Notes: generated by a model not told the origin, from the sequence alone. 64,000 nucleotides of DNA from Pseudalkalibacillus hwajinpoensis (GCF_015234585.1 NZ_JADFCM010000008.1:1922001-1986000); one strand, 5' to 3'; positions 38,843 to 48,089 are shown, numbered from the stretch's first letter. Numbers and translations are program-made.

Positions 38843-39241
38843 TTATGATGGTAATAATTTCAATACTGTTTCTATGATTAACGTTAAGATTGGAATTGCC
38901 ATAGCAAGAATCAACAACTTACCAGCAAGTTCAATTTTCGATGCAATTGCGCCTTGACCCGCATCTCTTACAATTTGCGCACCGAATTCTGCTATATAAG
39001 CGATTCCGATAATTTTTAAAACCGTTTCCACATACACGATTTCAACATTCGCTTTTGCTGCAAGACTTTCAAGCATTCGAATAATGTGTTGAATTTCTCC
39101 TATTAAGTAGAGAAAAATTAAAGCGCCTGTGAAAACCGTAATCGTGAAGGCAAACACAGGCTTTTGCTCTTTGACCACAATAACTAGGAAGGTAGCGATT
39201 AATCCTAAGCCGACTATTTGTAAAATATCAATCGCAGTCAC
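38843..39241 (-). CDS. spoIIIAD: Stage III sporulation protein SpoIIIAD
   Basis: 132 aa with about four membrane helices (IVGLGLIATFLVIVVK, FAFTITVFTGALIFLYLIG, LAGKLLILAMAIPILTLIIETVLKLL). Paired with the smaller SpoIIIAC, it resembles FliQ/export-gate type membrane proteins. It starts 3 nt after spoIIIAC. Confidence 0.92.
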   Translation of the reverse strand: MTAIDILQIVGLGLIATFLVIVVKEQKPVFAFTITVFTGALIFLYLIGEIQHIIRMLESLAAKANVEIVYVETVLKIIGIAYIAEFGAQIVRDAGQGAIASKIELAGKLLILAMAIPILTLIIETVLKLLPS

Positions 39242-39244
39242 CCC

Positions 39245-39451
39245 CTACCCTTGAAAAAGGAAGACTCCTCGTATTTTCTGAAAAAGATCATCTATAATTG
39301 TAATGACCATATAAAGGACAACAATAAATCCTATTAAAGTGACCCAGTGCGCGTATTCCTCTTTTCCCATTTGCTTTAAGATTGTATGAAGCATGGCAAC
39401 GATAATACCAATACCAGCTATTTGAAAAATCGTATTTACATCATGATTCAT
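39245..39451 (-). CDS. spoIIIAC: Stage III sporulation protein SpoIIIAC
   Basis: 68 aa, two membrane helices (IFQIAGIGIIVAMLHTIL and HWVTLIGFIVVLYMVITIIDDLF). It is a small paralogue of SpoIIIAD in the SpoIIIA channel complex. Length and position between AB and AD are typical. Confidence 0.93.
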   Translation of the reverse strand: MNHDVNTIFQIAGIGIIVAMLHTILKQMGKEEYAHWVTLIGFIVVLYMVITIIDDLFQKIRGVFLFQG

Positions 39452-39470
39452 CTACGCTTCCTCCCAATGA

Positions 39471-39983
39471 CTAAATCAAAAGTATGACAAGAAGAATACC
39501 GCCAAGTACACCAAGGCTTTTAAACATTCTTTCATATTTCATCTGATTATCTCTCGCTTCACTTTCTTCTCTCTCTAAGTGAATTAATGCCAGCTTCAGT
39601 TGCTTTTGCTCATGTTCTCGATCATGCTGACCAATGGTAGCGCCTAATTGCTTCATCACTTCTTTTTCCTCATTTTTAAAGGCAGTGTATTTCCAAACTT
39701 CCTCCATACTTTCAATCCATGCTTCATACGCAGTAGCATGGCCTGCCTCAAGCTTCCTCCTAAATGAATCAAAAAACCACGATACAGGATGACCAACCTG
39801 TCTACATATATGACTACAAGCAACGCTTAAAGGTGTCATTCCGTAAACAATCTCTGCTTCTAGTGACTGTAATGCCGCCTTCAACTGACGTAATTGGCGT
39901 GACCGTTCACTAACTGTCCTGGACCATTCCACACCTGCCCATGTGCTTGCCATAATGATGAGCACTGCACCTAGTAACTTCAT
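39471..39983 (-). CDS. spoIIIAB: Stage III sporulation protein SpoIIIAB
   Basis: 170 aa. Membrane segments at both ends (KLLGAVLIIMASTWAGVEW and SLGVLGGILLVILLI) enclose a helical soluble domain (SRQLRQLKAALQSLEAEIVYGMTPLS). It resembles GspF/type II secretion platform proteins and works with the SpoIIIAA ATPase. It starts one base after the spoIIIAA stop. Confidence 0.93.
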   Translation of the reverse strand: MKLLGAVLIIMASTWAGVEWSRTVSERSRQLRQLKAALQSLEAEIVYGMTPLSVACSHICRQVGHPVSWFFDSFRRKLEAGHATAYEAWIESMEEVWKYTAFKNEEKEVMKQLGATIGQHDREHEQKQLKLALIHLEREESEARDNQMKYERMFKSLGVLGGILLVILLI

Positions 39984-39984
39984 G

Positions 39985-40920
39985 CTAGATCACCTTTTTA
40001 CGTCGAATTTCCTTACCGGTTTTATCTTTAATCGCACTAATTGTTCCTGGACCATCTTCTCGCGACAGTTCGACGATACGATCAAAGCACCCCGACTTTA
40101 ATAACCCCTGCATACTTGGCCTACGGTTTAAATCATCCAATTTCGTCCCATGGACTGTCACTACGAGATTAATCCCAGCATTTATTGCTTCGATAATCGC
40201 TTCACTGTCTTCTTTTCGTCCAATTTCATCTACAATCAGTATTTCTGGACTCATGGAGCGAATCATCATCATCATTCCTTCCGCTTTTGGACACGCGTCG
40301 AGTACATCAACACGGTCTCCCAATCGATGTTGAGGGATCCCCTGTACACATCCAGCTATTTCTGAGCGCTCATCGACAACGCCTACCTTTGCTGATGGAA
40401 TCCTTCTTAATTCATCTCCTTCAGCCATAAGTCGAGTTAAATCACGAAGCATTGTCGTTTTACCAGACTGAGGTGGCCCTAATATAATCGTATTCATCCA
40501 CCTTCCAGCATATAGATATGATACTAGCGGTATAGCTATTCCAAGCTTTTGCTTCGCAATTCTCACATTAAATGAAGCAATATCTCTAATGGCTTTGACA
40601 TGTCCATTTAGTGTAATAACCTTCCCTGCGAGGCCTACACGATGCCCTCCCTCAATCGTTACAAAACCTTTTTTAAGTTCTTCTTCCAGAGCATAGAGAG
40701 AGTAGTGACTTAGCTTATTTATCATTTGTAGACCATCATCTTTTGAAATAAAATAGCCCTGGCCATTTAAGAGAGGAAAATCCGGCTTCCCGTTGATCAT
40801 TATCTCAAGTGGACGGTTAATACGCATTCGAATTTCTTCAATCGTCGATCTTTCAACAATTGAATACTGATTCAAGATTTTTTGTACATTTTCCGGAAGC
40901 ACGCGAAGAACTTCTTCCAA
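39985..40920 (-). CDS. spoIIIAA: Stage III sporulation protein SpoIIIAA (secretion-type ATPase)
   Basis: 311 aa, AAA+/GspE-like ATPase. Walker A GPPQSGKTTMLRDL (about 149-162) and Walker B PEILIVDEIGRKEDSEAI are intact. It powers the SpoIIIA channel from the mother-cell cytosol. The start is TTG at 40920 with GAGGGGGG 6 nt upstream. First gene of the operon; I could not find a convincing sigma-E promoter in the 76-bp spacer upstream. Confidence 0.95.
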   Translation of the reverse strand: MEEVLRVLPENVQKILNQYSIVERSTIEEIRMRINRPLEIMINGKPDFPLLNGQGYFISKDDGLQMINKLSHYSLYALEEELKKGFVTIEGGHRVGLAGKVITLNGHVKAIRDIASFNVRIAKQKLGIAIPLVSYLYAGRWMNTIILGPPQSGKTTMLRDLTRLMAEGDELRRIPSAKVGVVDERSEIAGCVQGIPQHRLGDRVDVLDACPKAEGMMMMIRSMSPEILIVDEIGRKEDSEAIIEAINAGINLVVTVHGTKLDDLNRRPSMQGLLKSGCFDRIVELSREDGPGTISAIKDKTGKEIRRKKVI

Positions 40921-40996
40921 GAATGTCCCCCCTCTCTAAGCTTGTTTCTCCCTACACTACTATTCCTGCCTTGATTAAATTATGTCTCTACTAAAT

Positions 40997-41257
40997 CTAT
41001 GAAAGGGTTCCAATTAAAATAAAGGCAACCCCTATCATGATAAAAATAATTTTCATAATTGATAGATCACCTGCTAGACCAATCAACCCCACTGACATGG
41101 TAACTACTAAAATAATTGGACCAACTATAGCGAGAATGGCATTAATCATCATGGCTGTTCTTAGATCCTGAATAAAAAGAATGAGAATCGCTGCTGTAAG
41201 CTCAATCACACCAGAAAGTATTCGAAGCACTCCCATGACAAGAACGGAATGAATCAT
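40997..41257 (-). CDS. yqhV: YqhV, small membrane protein (DUF2619)
   Basis: 86 aa, almost wholly hydrophobic, with three membrane helices (LVMGVLRILSGVIELTAAILILFI; MMINAILAIVGPIILVVTMSVGLIGLAG; IIFIMIGVAFILIGTL). It is conserved between spoIIIA and efp in Bacillus and has no known function. GGGAGG lies 6 nt before the ATG. Confidence 0.88.
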   Translation of the reverse strand: MIHSVLVMGVLRILSGVIELTAAILILFIQDLRTAMMINAILAIVGPIILVVTMSVGLIGLAGDLSIMKIIFIMIGVAFILIGTLS

Positions 41258-41435
41258 CTCTAGCCTCCCACAAATTGTTTGTACAACTTATGATGAATTT
41301 ATGATTTTCAGAAGAAATTCGTAAATCATATAACTCATTTCATTATTGAGAAATCAGCTTCATAATGCACCTGAGGCAAATAGTATGTTAGTTAAATTGT
41401 TGCATTTAAAATATTGAACTTATTGGAGGAAAACA

Positions 41436-41466
41436 AAAAAACCACCCAGCGAAGGCTGGATGGTCA
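41436..41466 (-). terminator. Terminator of the ABC exporter-tetR unit
   Basis: ACCACCCAGC-GAAG-GCTGGATGGT hairpin with a T-run of eight on the minus strand. Confidence 0.88.
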
Positions 41467-42123
41467 TTTTGCTTTTAAACCATTTAATATAAATTGAACT
41501 GTCAGTTCAATCTCCTGCTCATCATCCCACTCACTCTCCGGCACCATAATATACCGTGCAAGAAAAAACCCGAGAACGGCTGTTATCGAAAGTCTGATCG
41601 CAGAGGAAGGCGGAATTTGGATTAATTCGCCTTTCTGTTGGAAGTGAACGATCACTTTTTCAAATCGATCAAACAAATCCTTTGCTACATGCTCGATAAA
41701 TTGGGTACGAAGTTCTTCATGAAAAGGAATCTCCTGCATCAAAATTTTAACAATTGGTAAGTGCTTGTGTATGAACGCCTGTCTATTTTTTACAACAGCT
41801 CTCAAAAAATCCTCATAGTGCTCATAGTCTGGTTTTAATACTTTGTCTAAATCTTTCACGATGAAAGGGGCGACAAGATGGCTCATAACAGGTGTAACAA
41901 TAGCGAGCAGCAAGTCTTTCTTTGTATTATAATGGCGAAATATTGTTCCTTCCGCTACACCAGCACGTCTCGCAATTTGACTTGTTGAGGAAGCGGAGAA
42001 TCCTTTTTCCTGGAACATTTCAACTGCCGCTTTAACAATGCGTTTTTGTTTCTCAGTTAAATCTCCGGACTCGCTTACCTCTTCATCAAATAGCCATTCC
42101 ATGCTGTCTTCTATCTTTTTCAT
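41464..42123 (-). CDS. TetR/AcrR-family regulator of the adjacent ABC exporter
   Basis: 219 aa. The N-terminal HTH (KRIVKAAVEMFQEKGFSASSTSQIARRAGVAEGTIFRHYNTKKDLLLAIV) is at about residues 22-72, followed by a helical ligand-binding domain. It is encoded last in a three-gene unit after the ATPase and permease. Two identical 22-bp arms that flank the unit's promoter are very likely its operators, so it probably represses its own operon until an unknown substrate binds. The cassette is absent from this position in B. subtilis. Confidence 0.9.
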   Translation of the reverse strand: MKKIEDSMEWLFDEEVSESGDLTEKQKRIVKAAVEMFQEKGFSASSTSQIARRAGVAEGTIFRHYNTKKDLLLAIVTPVMSHLVAPFIVKDLDKVLKPDYEHYEDFLRAVVKNRQAFIHKHLPIVKILMQEIPFHEELRTQFIEHVAKDLFDRFEKVIVHFQQKGELIQIPPSSAIRLSITAVLGFFLARYIMVPESEWDDEQEIELTVQFILNGLKAK

Positions 42124-42138
42124 AAGCTCCCCCTGACT

Positions 42139-43152
42139 CTAAATGCGTCGGTGTTTTTTTAGTGCGTATATATTTAAAATCATAAAAGCGATTGAGAATC
42201 CAAATAAAATAAGTAAATCAATCCATATTTCTGTTATTCCCTGTCCTTTAATCATAACATTTCTAAGAGCTTCAGCTCCATAATACAAAGGAGTTAACGG
42301 ACCAATCCAGCTTAAATAATTTGAAATCGTATCAAGATTAAATAACCCAGAAAAAAAGAGTTGCGGTACAACAACAAGTGGTATAAACTGAATCATTTGT
42401 AATTCATTCTTTGCAAATGATGAAAGTAAAGTTCCTAAAGTTAGGGCACTTAATGCTAGCATGAGTGTTATAAGTAGTACAAAAAAGAAAGCGCCTTCCA
42501 TTTTTAAATCAATCACATAAATACTATATAGGGCAATGATCGCTGATTGAAACATAGTAAATAATCCAAAGCCGATCACGTATCCAATTACAAGTTCCCA
42601 CCTTTTAATAGGACTAGCTAAAACTCGTTCCAGCGTCCCCTGGGTTCTCTCTCTCAAGAAAGAAACTCCAGCAATTAAAAACACAAAAAAGAAAATAAAG
42701 AAACCAACTAGTACAGGACCAAAGTGATCAAATGAAGTCATGTCACTCGAGCCAAAAAGATAAGATACATCTAAATCCACTTCTTCGTTGTTTACCATAG
42801 AATTACTTCTAACAAGATTAATTACTGCTTGATTAATGGAGGGATCACTGCCCTCTAGATGTAGTTTCTTTTCCCCATTGCTGAAGTCAATGACTGCATC
42901 ATAATCTTCTTTCAGTAGTGACTCAATGGTATCTTTTGACGTAACTTTTTTAACAATAGAATGCTCTTCTATTCTTTCGACGAGTTGCTCAGGTATATTT
43001 AGTGTGCCCACTTTCAACTCCAGGTCTTCCCCGTTAAACACTAGCGATAACATGGTTAAAATGATAATTGGTGCCACAATCATTAGGCCCATCGTTCGCT
43101 TATCATGAATGAACTGCCTCAATATACGTTTTACAACGGCTGTAATTCTCAT
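42139..43152 (-). CDS. ABC-2 type exporter permease
   Basis: 337 aa. N-terminal helix (GLMIVAPIIILTMLSLVF), a large extracellular loop (about residues 40-150), then five helices (VLVGFFIFFFVFLIAGVSF, LFTMFQSAIIALYSIYVI, FFVLLITLMLALSALTLGTLLSSF, LVVVPQLFFSGLF, ILFGFSIAFMILNIYAL). The TQGTLERVLASPIKRWE coupling segment is typical of the YhgE/LinRA drug-export permeases. It overlaps the ATPase gene by 4 bp. Substrate unknown. Confidence 0.9.
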   Translation of the reverse strand: MRITAVVKRILRQFIHDKRTMGLMIVAPIIILTMLSLVFNGEDLELKVGTLNIPEQLVERIEEHSIVKKVTSKDTIESLLKEDYDAVIDFSNGEKKLHLEGSDPSINQAVINLVRSNSMVNNEEVDLDVSYLFGSSDMTSFDHFGPVLVGFFIFFFVFLIAGVSFLRERTQGTLERVLASPIKRWELVIGYVIGFGLFTMFQSAIIALYSIYVIDLKMEGAFFFVLLITLMLALSALTLGTLLSSFAKNELQMIQFIPLVVVPQLFFSGLFNLDTISNYLSWIGPLTPLYYGAEALRNVMIKGQGITEIWIDLLILFGFSIAFMILNIYALKKHRRI

Positions 43153-43871
43153 TCCTTAACACCCCCATATGAAAGAAAAGCTTGCTCAATTGTCGTCGAA
43201 TCTGTTTGCTTTTTCAATTCTTCTGGGGTTCCAACAGCAATCAACCGACCATCTCGAATCATCCCAAGCCTTGAACATCTATCAGCTTCATCCATTACAT
43301 GAGTCGTAACGAGAATAAGCACGCCCTTTTGTCTCAGATTTTCAAACGTATCCCATATCTTTTGTCGCAAGGACGGATCTATGCCAACAGTCGGTTCATC
43401 AAGCAACAGAACTTCAGGGTCGTGCAATAAAGCGATAGCAAGTGATAAGCGACGCTTCATTCCTCCTGAGAAGTCTTCCACTCTTTTCTGAAGTTCTTTT
43501 TCTAAATCTACTAGCCTCATAGCAGATAAGATACGATCTTTTCGATCACGACGACTCACACCGCTAAGCGTTGCAAAGAATTCTAAATTCTCATAAGCGG
43601 ATAGTTCACCATACAAAGCATCCGCTTGTGCCATATAGCCGATCCGCTTCATTATCTTTAAATCAGGCATTCGTTCACCTAATACTGTTACCTTTCCTTC
43701 TGAAGCCTCTTCAATACCACAGAGCAGTTTGACAAATGTCGTTTTTCCAGATCCTGATGGTCCTAGCAGACCAAATATCTCACCTTCCTTAAGTGAAATG
43801 CTTATATTATCTAAGATCGTAGTCGTGCCAAATCGTTTTGTAACACTTGCTTGGATAGCATCTTTTTGCAT
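43149..43871 (-). CDS. ABC exporter ATP-binding protein
   Basis: 240 aa. Walker A GPSGSGKTT (about 35-43), signature DFSGGMKRRL, Walker B LLLDEPTVG and switch His in TTHVMDEADRC. DrrA/CcmA-type ATPase pairing with the following ABC-2 permease for drug or lipid export. First gene behind a promoter flanked by duplicated palindromic operators; AGGAGG lies 7 nt before the ATG. Confidence 0.92.
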   Translation of the reverse strand: MQKDAIQASVTKRFGTTTILDNISISLKEGEIFGLLGPSGSGKTTFVKLLCGIEEASEGKVTVLGERMPDLKIMKRIGYMAQADALYGELSAYENLEFFATLSGVSRRDRKDRILSAMRLVDLEKELQKRVEDFSGGMKRRLSLAIALLHDPEVLLLDEPTVGIDPSLRQKIWDTFENLRQKGVLILVTTHVMDEADRCSRLGMIRDGRLIAVGTPEELKKQTDSTTIEQAFLSYGGVKE

Positions 43872-43883
43872 ATGATCCCTCCT

Positions 43884-43952
43884 AAAATGAGTGATTACTC
43901 ACTTTATTATACCATTCATCGCTTTGTTGTAAAGTGAGTAATCACTCATTTT
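43884..43952. promoter_or_regulatory. Promoter sandwiched between two identical TetR operators
   Basis: Arms 43884-43905 and 43931-43952 are perfect 22-bp inverted copies, each holding a TGAGT-GATT-ACTCA palindrome. Between them on the minus strand lie TTTACA (43928-43933) and TATAAT (43906-43911), 16 bp apart. Predicted autorepressed promoter of the ABC-tetR unit. Confidence 0.88.
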
Positions 43953-43957
43953 TATTT

Positions 43958-43986
43958 TAAAAAAAACCGCTCAAACAGAGCGGTTT
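43958..43986 (-). terminator. Terminator of efp
   Basis: AAACCGCTC-AAACA-GAGCGGTTT hairpin, T-run of eight on the minus strand. Confidence 0.88.
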
Positions 43987-43994
43987 AAAAATGT

Positions 43995-44552
43995 TTATCC
44001 TCTTGATACATACTCCCCTTTAGAAGTATCGATAATTAAAACATCTCCCTGATTAACGAAGAAAGGCACTTGAACAGTTAAACCTGTTTCAACAGTTGCA
44101 GGCTTAGTTCCACCGGAAGCTGTGTCCCCTTTAATACCAGGCTCAGTTTCAGTAACAACGAGTTCCACCGTATTCGGCAATTCAACTCCGATCGTTTCTT
44201 CACCATAAGTACGAATTGAAATTTCCATGTTTTCTTTTAGAAATTTAAGTTCATAACTAATTTGCTCTGCAGGAAGTTCAACTTGCTCATAAGTAGTAGT
44301 ATCCATAAACGTATGCATGTCGGCACTTGCATAAAGATACTGCATTTTACGATTTTCAATATGAGCTTTTGCTACTTTTTCTCCTGCTCGGAAGGTTTTC
44401 TCTTGAATTCCACCAGTACGAAGGTTACGTAGCTTCGTTCTTACGAAAGCTGCTCCCTTACCAGGCTTCACATGCTGGAAGTCCATTACCGTCCAGATGC
44501 CATTATCCACTTCAATTGTAAGTCCAGTTTTTAAATCGTTAACAGAAATCAT
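43995..44552 (-). CDS. efp: Elongation factor P
   Basis: 185 aa, three beta-barrel domains. The modification loop [17 protein letters not shown] carries Lys32, the residue that is 5-aminopentanolylated in B. subtilis. The C-terminal signature is [15 protein letters not shown] ([12 protein letters not shown]). It rescues ribosomes stalled at polyproline. It is 19 nt downstream of papQ and ends in its own terminator. Confidence 0.97.
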   Translation of the reverse strand: MISVNDLKTGLTIEVDNGIWTVMDFQHVKPGKGAAFVRTKLRNLRTGGIQEKTFRAGEKVAKAHIENRKMQYLYASADMHTFMDTTTYEQVELPAEQISYELKFLKENMEISIRTYGEETIGVELPNTVELVVTETEPGIKGDTASGGTKPATVETGLTVQVPFFVNQGDVLIIDTSKGEYVSRG

Positions 44553-44571
44553 TAATAGTCCCTCACTTTCA

Positions 44572-45639
44572 TTATTCGCCGAGGATCAGCAATTCCTTAG
44601 TAGAATGAGATAACGTCTCATTGCCAGTTTCAGTAATTACTGTATCATCTTCAATTCTTACTCCGCCTTTACCAGATAGGTAAATACCTGGTTCAACGGT
44701 TACTACCATACCTGGCTCTAATACTGTATCAGATTTGGTTGAAAGACTAGGTCCCTCATGTACTTCAAGACCAACCCCATGGCCTAGTGAGTGCCCAAAG
44801 TATTCTCCAAAGCCTTTAGAAGTAATTAAGTCACGTGATAGAGCATCTGCTTCTTTCCCGCTCATTCCAGGCTTAATTTGTTCCATCGCCTTTAATTGAG
44901 CTTCTAGGACAGTATGATAAACACCTTTAAGCTCTTCTCCAGGATCCCCAACAGCCACAGTACGTGTAATATCAGAACAGTACCCTTTATAATAAGCACC
45001 AAAATCAAGTGTTATCAGTTCGTTCTTTCCAATGATTTTATCACTTGCGACGCCGTGCGGAAGAGCTGAACGTATACCCGACGCAACTATAATATCAAAT
45101 GAAGACGAGGTTGCGCCATTTTTTCTCATGAAAAACTCTAGTTCATTAGAAACGTCCAATTCAGTTAGACCCGTACGAATGTATGATGTAATATGTTGGA
45201 AAGCAGCGTCTGCTATTTCGGTTGCTTCTTTAAGAACCTTTAATTCACTCGAATCTTTAATCATACGATGTTTCTCAAGAATACCATTAATCGGTACAAG
45301 TGTACCGTCTACTTTATTCTCATATGCTTTAAAAACTTGATATGTAACCTGCGTTTCTTCAAAGCCAAGTTTTTTAACTCCTAGTTCATTCGCAAGCTTT
45401 GCTACTTCTCCAACAATCGGGCCTTTATGCTGCACAATATCAAACCCTTGTGCTTGCTCTCGTGCCTGATCCATATAGCGGAAATCTGTTACAAACTTCG
45501 CTTCTTTCTCAGTAATGAGAACAACACCTGAGCTACCTGTAAACTGGGAAATATATCTACGATTGCTTGCTGAAGTAATTAACATCGCATCTATATCATA
45601 CTCTGTAAATGACTGACGTAGTTTCTCAATACGTTCCAC
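44572..45639 (-). CDS. yqhT: M24-family Xaa-Pro aminopeptidase (YqhT/PapB-like)
   Basis: 355 aa. A creatinase-like N-terminal domain precedes the pita-bread metallopeptidase domain. Metal ligands are in [17 protein letters not shown] (two Asp), [16 protein letters not shown] (His), TVEPGIYL (Glu) and VRIEDDTVI (Glu). It removes N-terminal residues before proline. The pairing with efp is conserved in Firmicutes. Confidence 0.94.
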   Translation of the reverse strand: MERIEKLRQSFTEYDIDAMLITSASNRRYISQFTGSSGVVLITEKEAKFVTDFRYMDQAREQAQGFDIVQHKGPIVGEVAKLANELGVKKLGFEETQVTYQVFKAYENKVDGTLVPINGILEKHRMIKDSSELKVLKEATEIADAAFQHITSYIRTGLTELDVSNELEFFMRKNGATSSSFDIIVASGIRSALPHGVASDKIIGKNELITLDFGAYYKGYCSDITRTVAVGDPGEELKGVYHTVLEAQLKAMEQIKPGMSGKEADALSRDLITSKGFGEYFGHSLGHGVGLEVHEGPSLSTKSDTVLEPGMVVTVEPGIYLSGKGGVRIEDDTVITETGNETLSHSTKELLILGE

Positions 45640-45662
45640 TGTTTCGTCCCCCTTTAAAATGA

Positions 45663-45858
45663 TGGCTATGTTAATGAACGTTGTTTATTATTGGCTCATA
45701 TACGCTCTGTAACGACCAACCGTCTGAACAAATTTATTTGCTCGAAGCGATTGATCGTCACAGAGCGACCTTTCTATAGAGCTGAAAGGCAAGTGAAATG
45801 AAGATTTCACTCGAGTGAGCCAAAAATCGAGAATCAACAGTATAAGCTAACATAGCTA
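45663..45858. repeat. Palindromic intergenic repeat element (MITE/REP-like), copy A
   Basis: About 196 bp filling the papQ-aroQ spacer. The ends are imperfect 40-bp inverted repeats: TGGCTATGTTAATGAACG...ATTGGCTCA on the left and the complement of TAGCTATGTTAGC...TTTGGCTCA on the right. Inner nested inverted repeats are visible (CGCTCTGT near 45705 with ACAGAGCG near 45770; AGTGAAAT with ATTTCACT near 45795-45812). A related right end lies at 54923-54966, and a 16-nt piece of the left end at 5647. No ORF; mobilisation by a transposase elsewhere is possible. Confidence 0.6.
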
Positions 45859-45865
45859 ACTAAAA

Positions 45866-46285
45866 TTATAGAAATGACCGCAATGCCAGTTCGTACCCAT
45901 TCAAACCAAATCCTACCACTTGCCCTTCCGTTACTGGTGAAATAACAGATGTATGGCGAAAAGGTTCTCGCTTATGTACATTCGAGATGTGTACTTCCAC
46001 AACCGGTACAGGAACACTTGCGATAGCATCTCGTATGGCGTAACTATAGTGAGTAAAAGCACCAGGATTTAAAATGATACCTGAAGCACTTTCTGCTTCG
46101 TGAATCCAGTCAATGATATCTCCCTCATGGTTTGATTGACGAAAAACAACAGCAGCGTCATTCTCACTAGCAAATTGTGTTAACCGTTGTTCAAGCGTCT
46201 CTAACGTGTCATTACCATAGATGCCGGGTTCACGCTTGCCAAGTCGATTTAAGTTAGGTCCATTTATTACGTAGAATGTTTTCAT
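45866..46285 (-). CDS. aroQ: 3-dehydroquinate dehydratase, type II
   Basis: 139 aa from the ATG at 46285 (AAGGAG 7 nt upstream). Type II signature VINGPNLNRLGKREPGIYG, catalytic tyrosine nearby, INPGAFTHYSYAIRDAI and VEVHISNVHKREPFRH are all present. It dehydrates 3-dehydroquinate in the shikimate pathway. Its stop lies just outside a repeat element. AroK of the same pathway is encoded at 62.1 kb. Confidence 0.95.
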   Translation of the reverse strand: MKTFYVINGPNLNRLGKREPGIYGNDTLETLEQRLTQFASENDAAVVFRQSNHEGDIIDWIHEAESASGIILNPGAFTHYSYAIRDAIASVPVPVVEVHISNVHKREPFRHTSVISPVTEGQVVGFGLNGYELALRSFL

Positions 46286-46326
46286 CCCGGTCTCCTTCAT
46301 CACGATCTGACTTCTATATTAAATAG

Positions 46327-46356
46327 AAAAAAAAGAGAATGTTCCATGAACATTCT
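46327..46356 (-). terminator. Hairpin terminator between yqhR and aroQ
   Basis: AGAATGTTC-CAT-GAACATTCT perfect hairpin with a long T-run on the minus strand, 10 nt after the yqhR stop. Confidence 0.85.
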
Positions 46357-46365
46357 ACCATAGCT

Positions 46366-46896
46366 TCATTTATTTGAATAGGAAGCGCCCTTCTGCTGGT
46401 TTTCATGATATTCAAAAGAAATCGAATACCCGATAAAGACTCCGTAAAGAAGATAAAGGCATATCGTAGTAATGACTGTGTTGCGATCAAGTTTCGTAAT
46501 CGTTGGCAGATCGATGAACATTGGATTGAGTAAATAAAATACAATTATCCATAATACAATCCCATAAGCAAGTCCTGCAAGCATGTTATTTATTTTCACA
46601 AGCGTTACTTTGTACAAAAAAGCTACAAGTATGGATACAAGCCCCAGGGCAAGAATTCCAATCCACTGCCCTAGCTGTTCATTTTTCCATTCGCCAAGTG
46701 CCCATGGTGACAAAATGAGAGAGGGTGGTATCTTAGTAAATTTAAATAAGTATGTGAGATAACCAATTACACCCCAAAAAAGTCCTCCAGCAATCCCGAT
46801 TGTAATAACTTTTGATGTAAAAGATAAAGGTTGCTCCTGCTTATTTTGTTCAAGTTGCTCATTCTCTTTACCATCTTTCTGCTTCTCTTTATCCAT
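46366..46896 (-). CDS. yqhR: YqhR, conserved membrane protein
   Basis: 176 aa from the ATG at 46896 (GGGAGGTGA 6-7 nt upstream). A charged N-terminus (DKEKQKDGKENEQLEQNKQEQ) precedes four membrane helices (VITIGIAGGLFWGVIGYLTYLF; WIGILALGLVSILVAFLYKV; MLAGLAYGIVLWIIVFYLL; TVITTICLYLLYGVFIGYSI). It is a Bacillus-specific family of unknown function, divergent from yqhQ as in B. subtilis. Confidence 0.88.
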   Translation of the reverse strand: MDKEKQKDGKENEQLEQNKQEQPLSFTSKVITIGIAGGLFWGVIGYLTYLFKFTKIPPSLILSPWALGEWKNEQLGQWIGILALGLVSILVAFLYKVTLVKINNMLAGLAYGIVLWIIVFYLLNPMFIDLPTITKLDRNTVITTICLYLLYGVFIGYSISFEYHENQQKGASYSNK

Positions 46897-47119
46897 AACA
46901 CTCACCTCCCCCTTAAGCATTCCCTGTTGATGATGGAATTATTTATTAGAAGAATTGTCTATTGAAAAGATTAAAATTGCCGGTGTTGGGGAAAATGATT
47001 ATTACAATCTATTACCTAGAGGTTTTTGCCTATTTCTTGTAGAATGGTATAAAGTACAATTTGTTAGAGTTTGATCGCTTCAAAACATTCTACTTCATAC
47101 AATAGGTTGGTGAGAGATA

Positions 47120-48067
47120 TTGTCAGATACAAATAAGCCTGCTTATGGCGGGCAAGCGGTTGTTGAAGGTGTTATGTTTCAAGGGAAACATACGTCTGTA
47201 ACCGCCATTCGGCGCAAGGATGATTCAATTGATTATTTAGAAGTTCCGAAGCAGCCGAAGCCTATCCGAACAAAGCTTAAGAAAATCCCATTCATACGTG
47301 GTGTTGTTGCGATTATCGACGCCAGTGGCAATGGAACTAAACATTTGAATTTTTCAAGTGAACGCTATGATGTGGACCCTTCGGAAGATGAGGAAGTGTT
47401 AGGTAAGGAAGAGCCTTCCAAAATAACGCTTTTATTAGGTGCAGCAGCCATAGGCGTTATCTCGTTTGCATTCGTAAAAACGATTTTCACTATATTACCC
47501 GCCTTAGCCGCAGCCTCACTTGAGTTTATATTTCCAGGGCACGTTGTACAGAACTTGATTGAGGGTTTCATTAAGCTCATTCTATTGCTTGGGTATATTT
47601 ATTTTATTTCGTTAACCCCAATTGTAAAAAGAGTCTTTCAATATCATGGCGCTGAACATAAAGTCATCAACGCTTATGAAGCAGGACTTCCTATTACAAT
47701 AGAGAATGTTCAAAAGCAATCGCGTCTTCATTATCGATGCGGAAGTAGCTTCATCCTTTTCACAGTAGTCATTGGGGTATTTATTTATCTTCTTGTTCCT
47801 ACTGATCCATTATGGGTAAGGTTACTCTATCGTGTTGCATTAATTCCGGTAGTTCTTGGAGTTTCATTCGAAGTTCTCCAATTAACGAATAAAGTTAGAG
47901 AAGTTCCTGTATTAAAAGTGCTTGGCTATCCTGGGTTATGGGTTCAGCTACTAACAACCAAAAACCCAGATGATAAACAAGTTGATGTTGCAATCCACTC
48001 ATTTAATGAACTACTTTCTCGAGATAAACAACGAGAGGAAGACGATTCAAGCACAAAAGTTGTGTAA
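47120..48067 (+). CDS. yqhQ: YqhQ, DUF1385 membrane protein
   Basis: 315 aa starting with TTG (GGTGAG 5 nt upstream). The N-terminal family signature YGGQAVVEGVMFQGK is followed by about four helices (ITLLLGAAAIGVISFAFV, FIKLILLLGYIYFISL, SSFILFTVVIGVFIYLLVP, VALIPVVLGVSFEVLQL). A QYHGAEHKVINAYE block may bind metal. DUF1385 proteins are widespread in Firmicutes; the precise role is unknown. Promoter-proximal of yqhQ-yqhP. Confidence 0.92.
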   Translation: MSDTNKPAYGGQAVVEGVMFQGKHTSVTAIRRKDDSIDYLEVPKQPKPIRTKLKKIPFIRGVVAIIDASGNGTKHLNFSSERYDVDPSEDEEVLGKEEPSKITLLLGAAAIGVISFAFVKTIFTILPALAAASLEFIFPGHVVQNLIEGFIKLILLLGYIYFISLTPIVKRVFQYHGAEHKVINAYEAGLPITIENVQKQSRLHYRCGSSFILFTVVIGVFIYLLVPTDPLWVRLLYRVALIPVVLGVSFEVLQLTNKVREVPVLKVLGYPGLWVQLLTTKNPDDKQVDVAIHSFNELLSRDKQREEDDSSTKVV

Positions 48068-48089
48068 AGATGAACAGGAGGTGAATCAT

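Noticed and set aside
40921..40996. Sigma-E promoter of spoIIIA
   Set aside because: A CATA-13-CATAATTT arrangement exists on the minus strand, but the spacing is too short and the -35 is poor.
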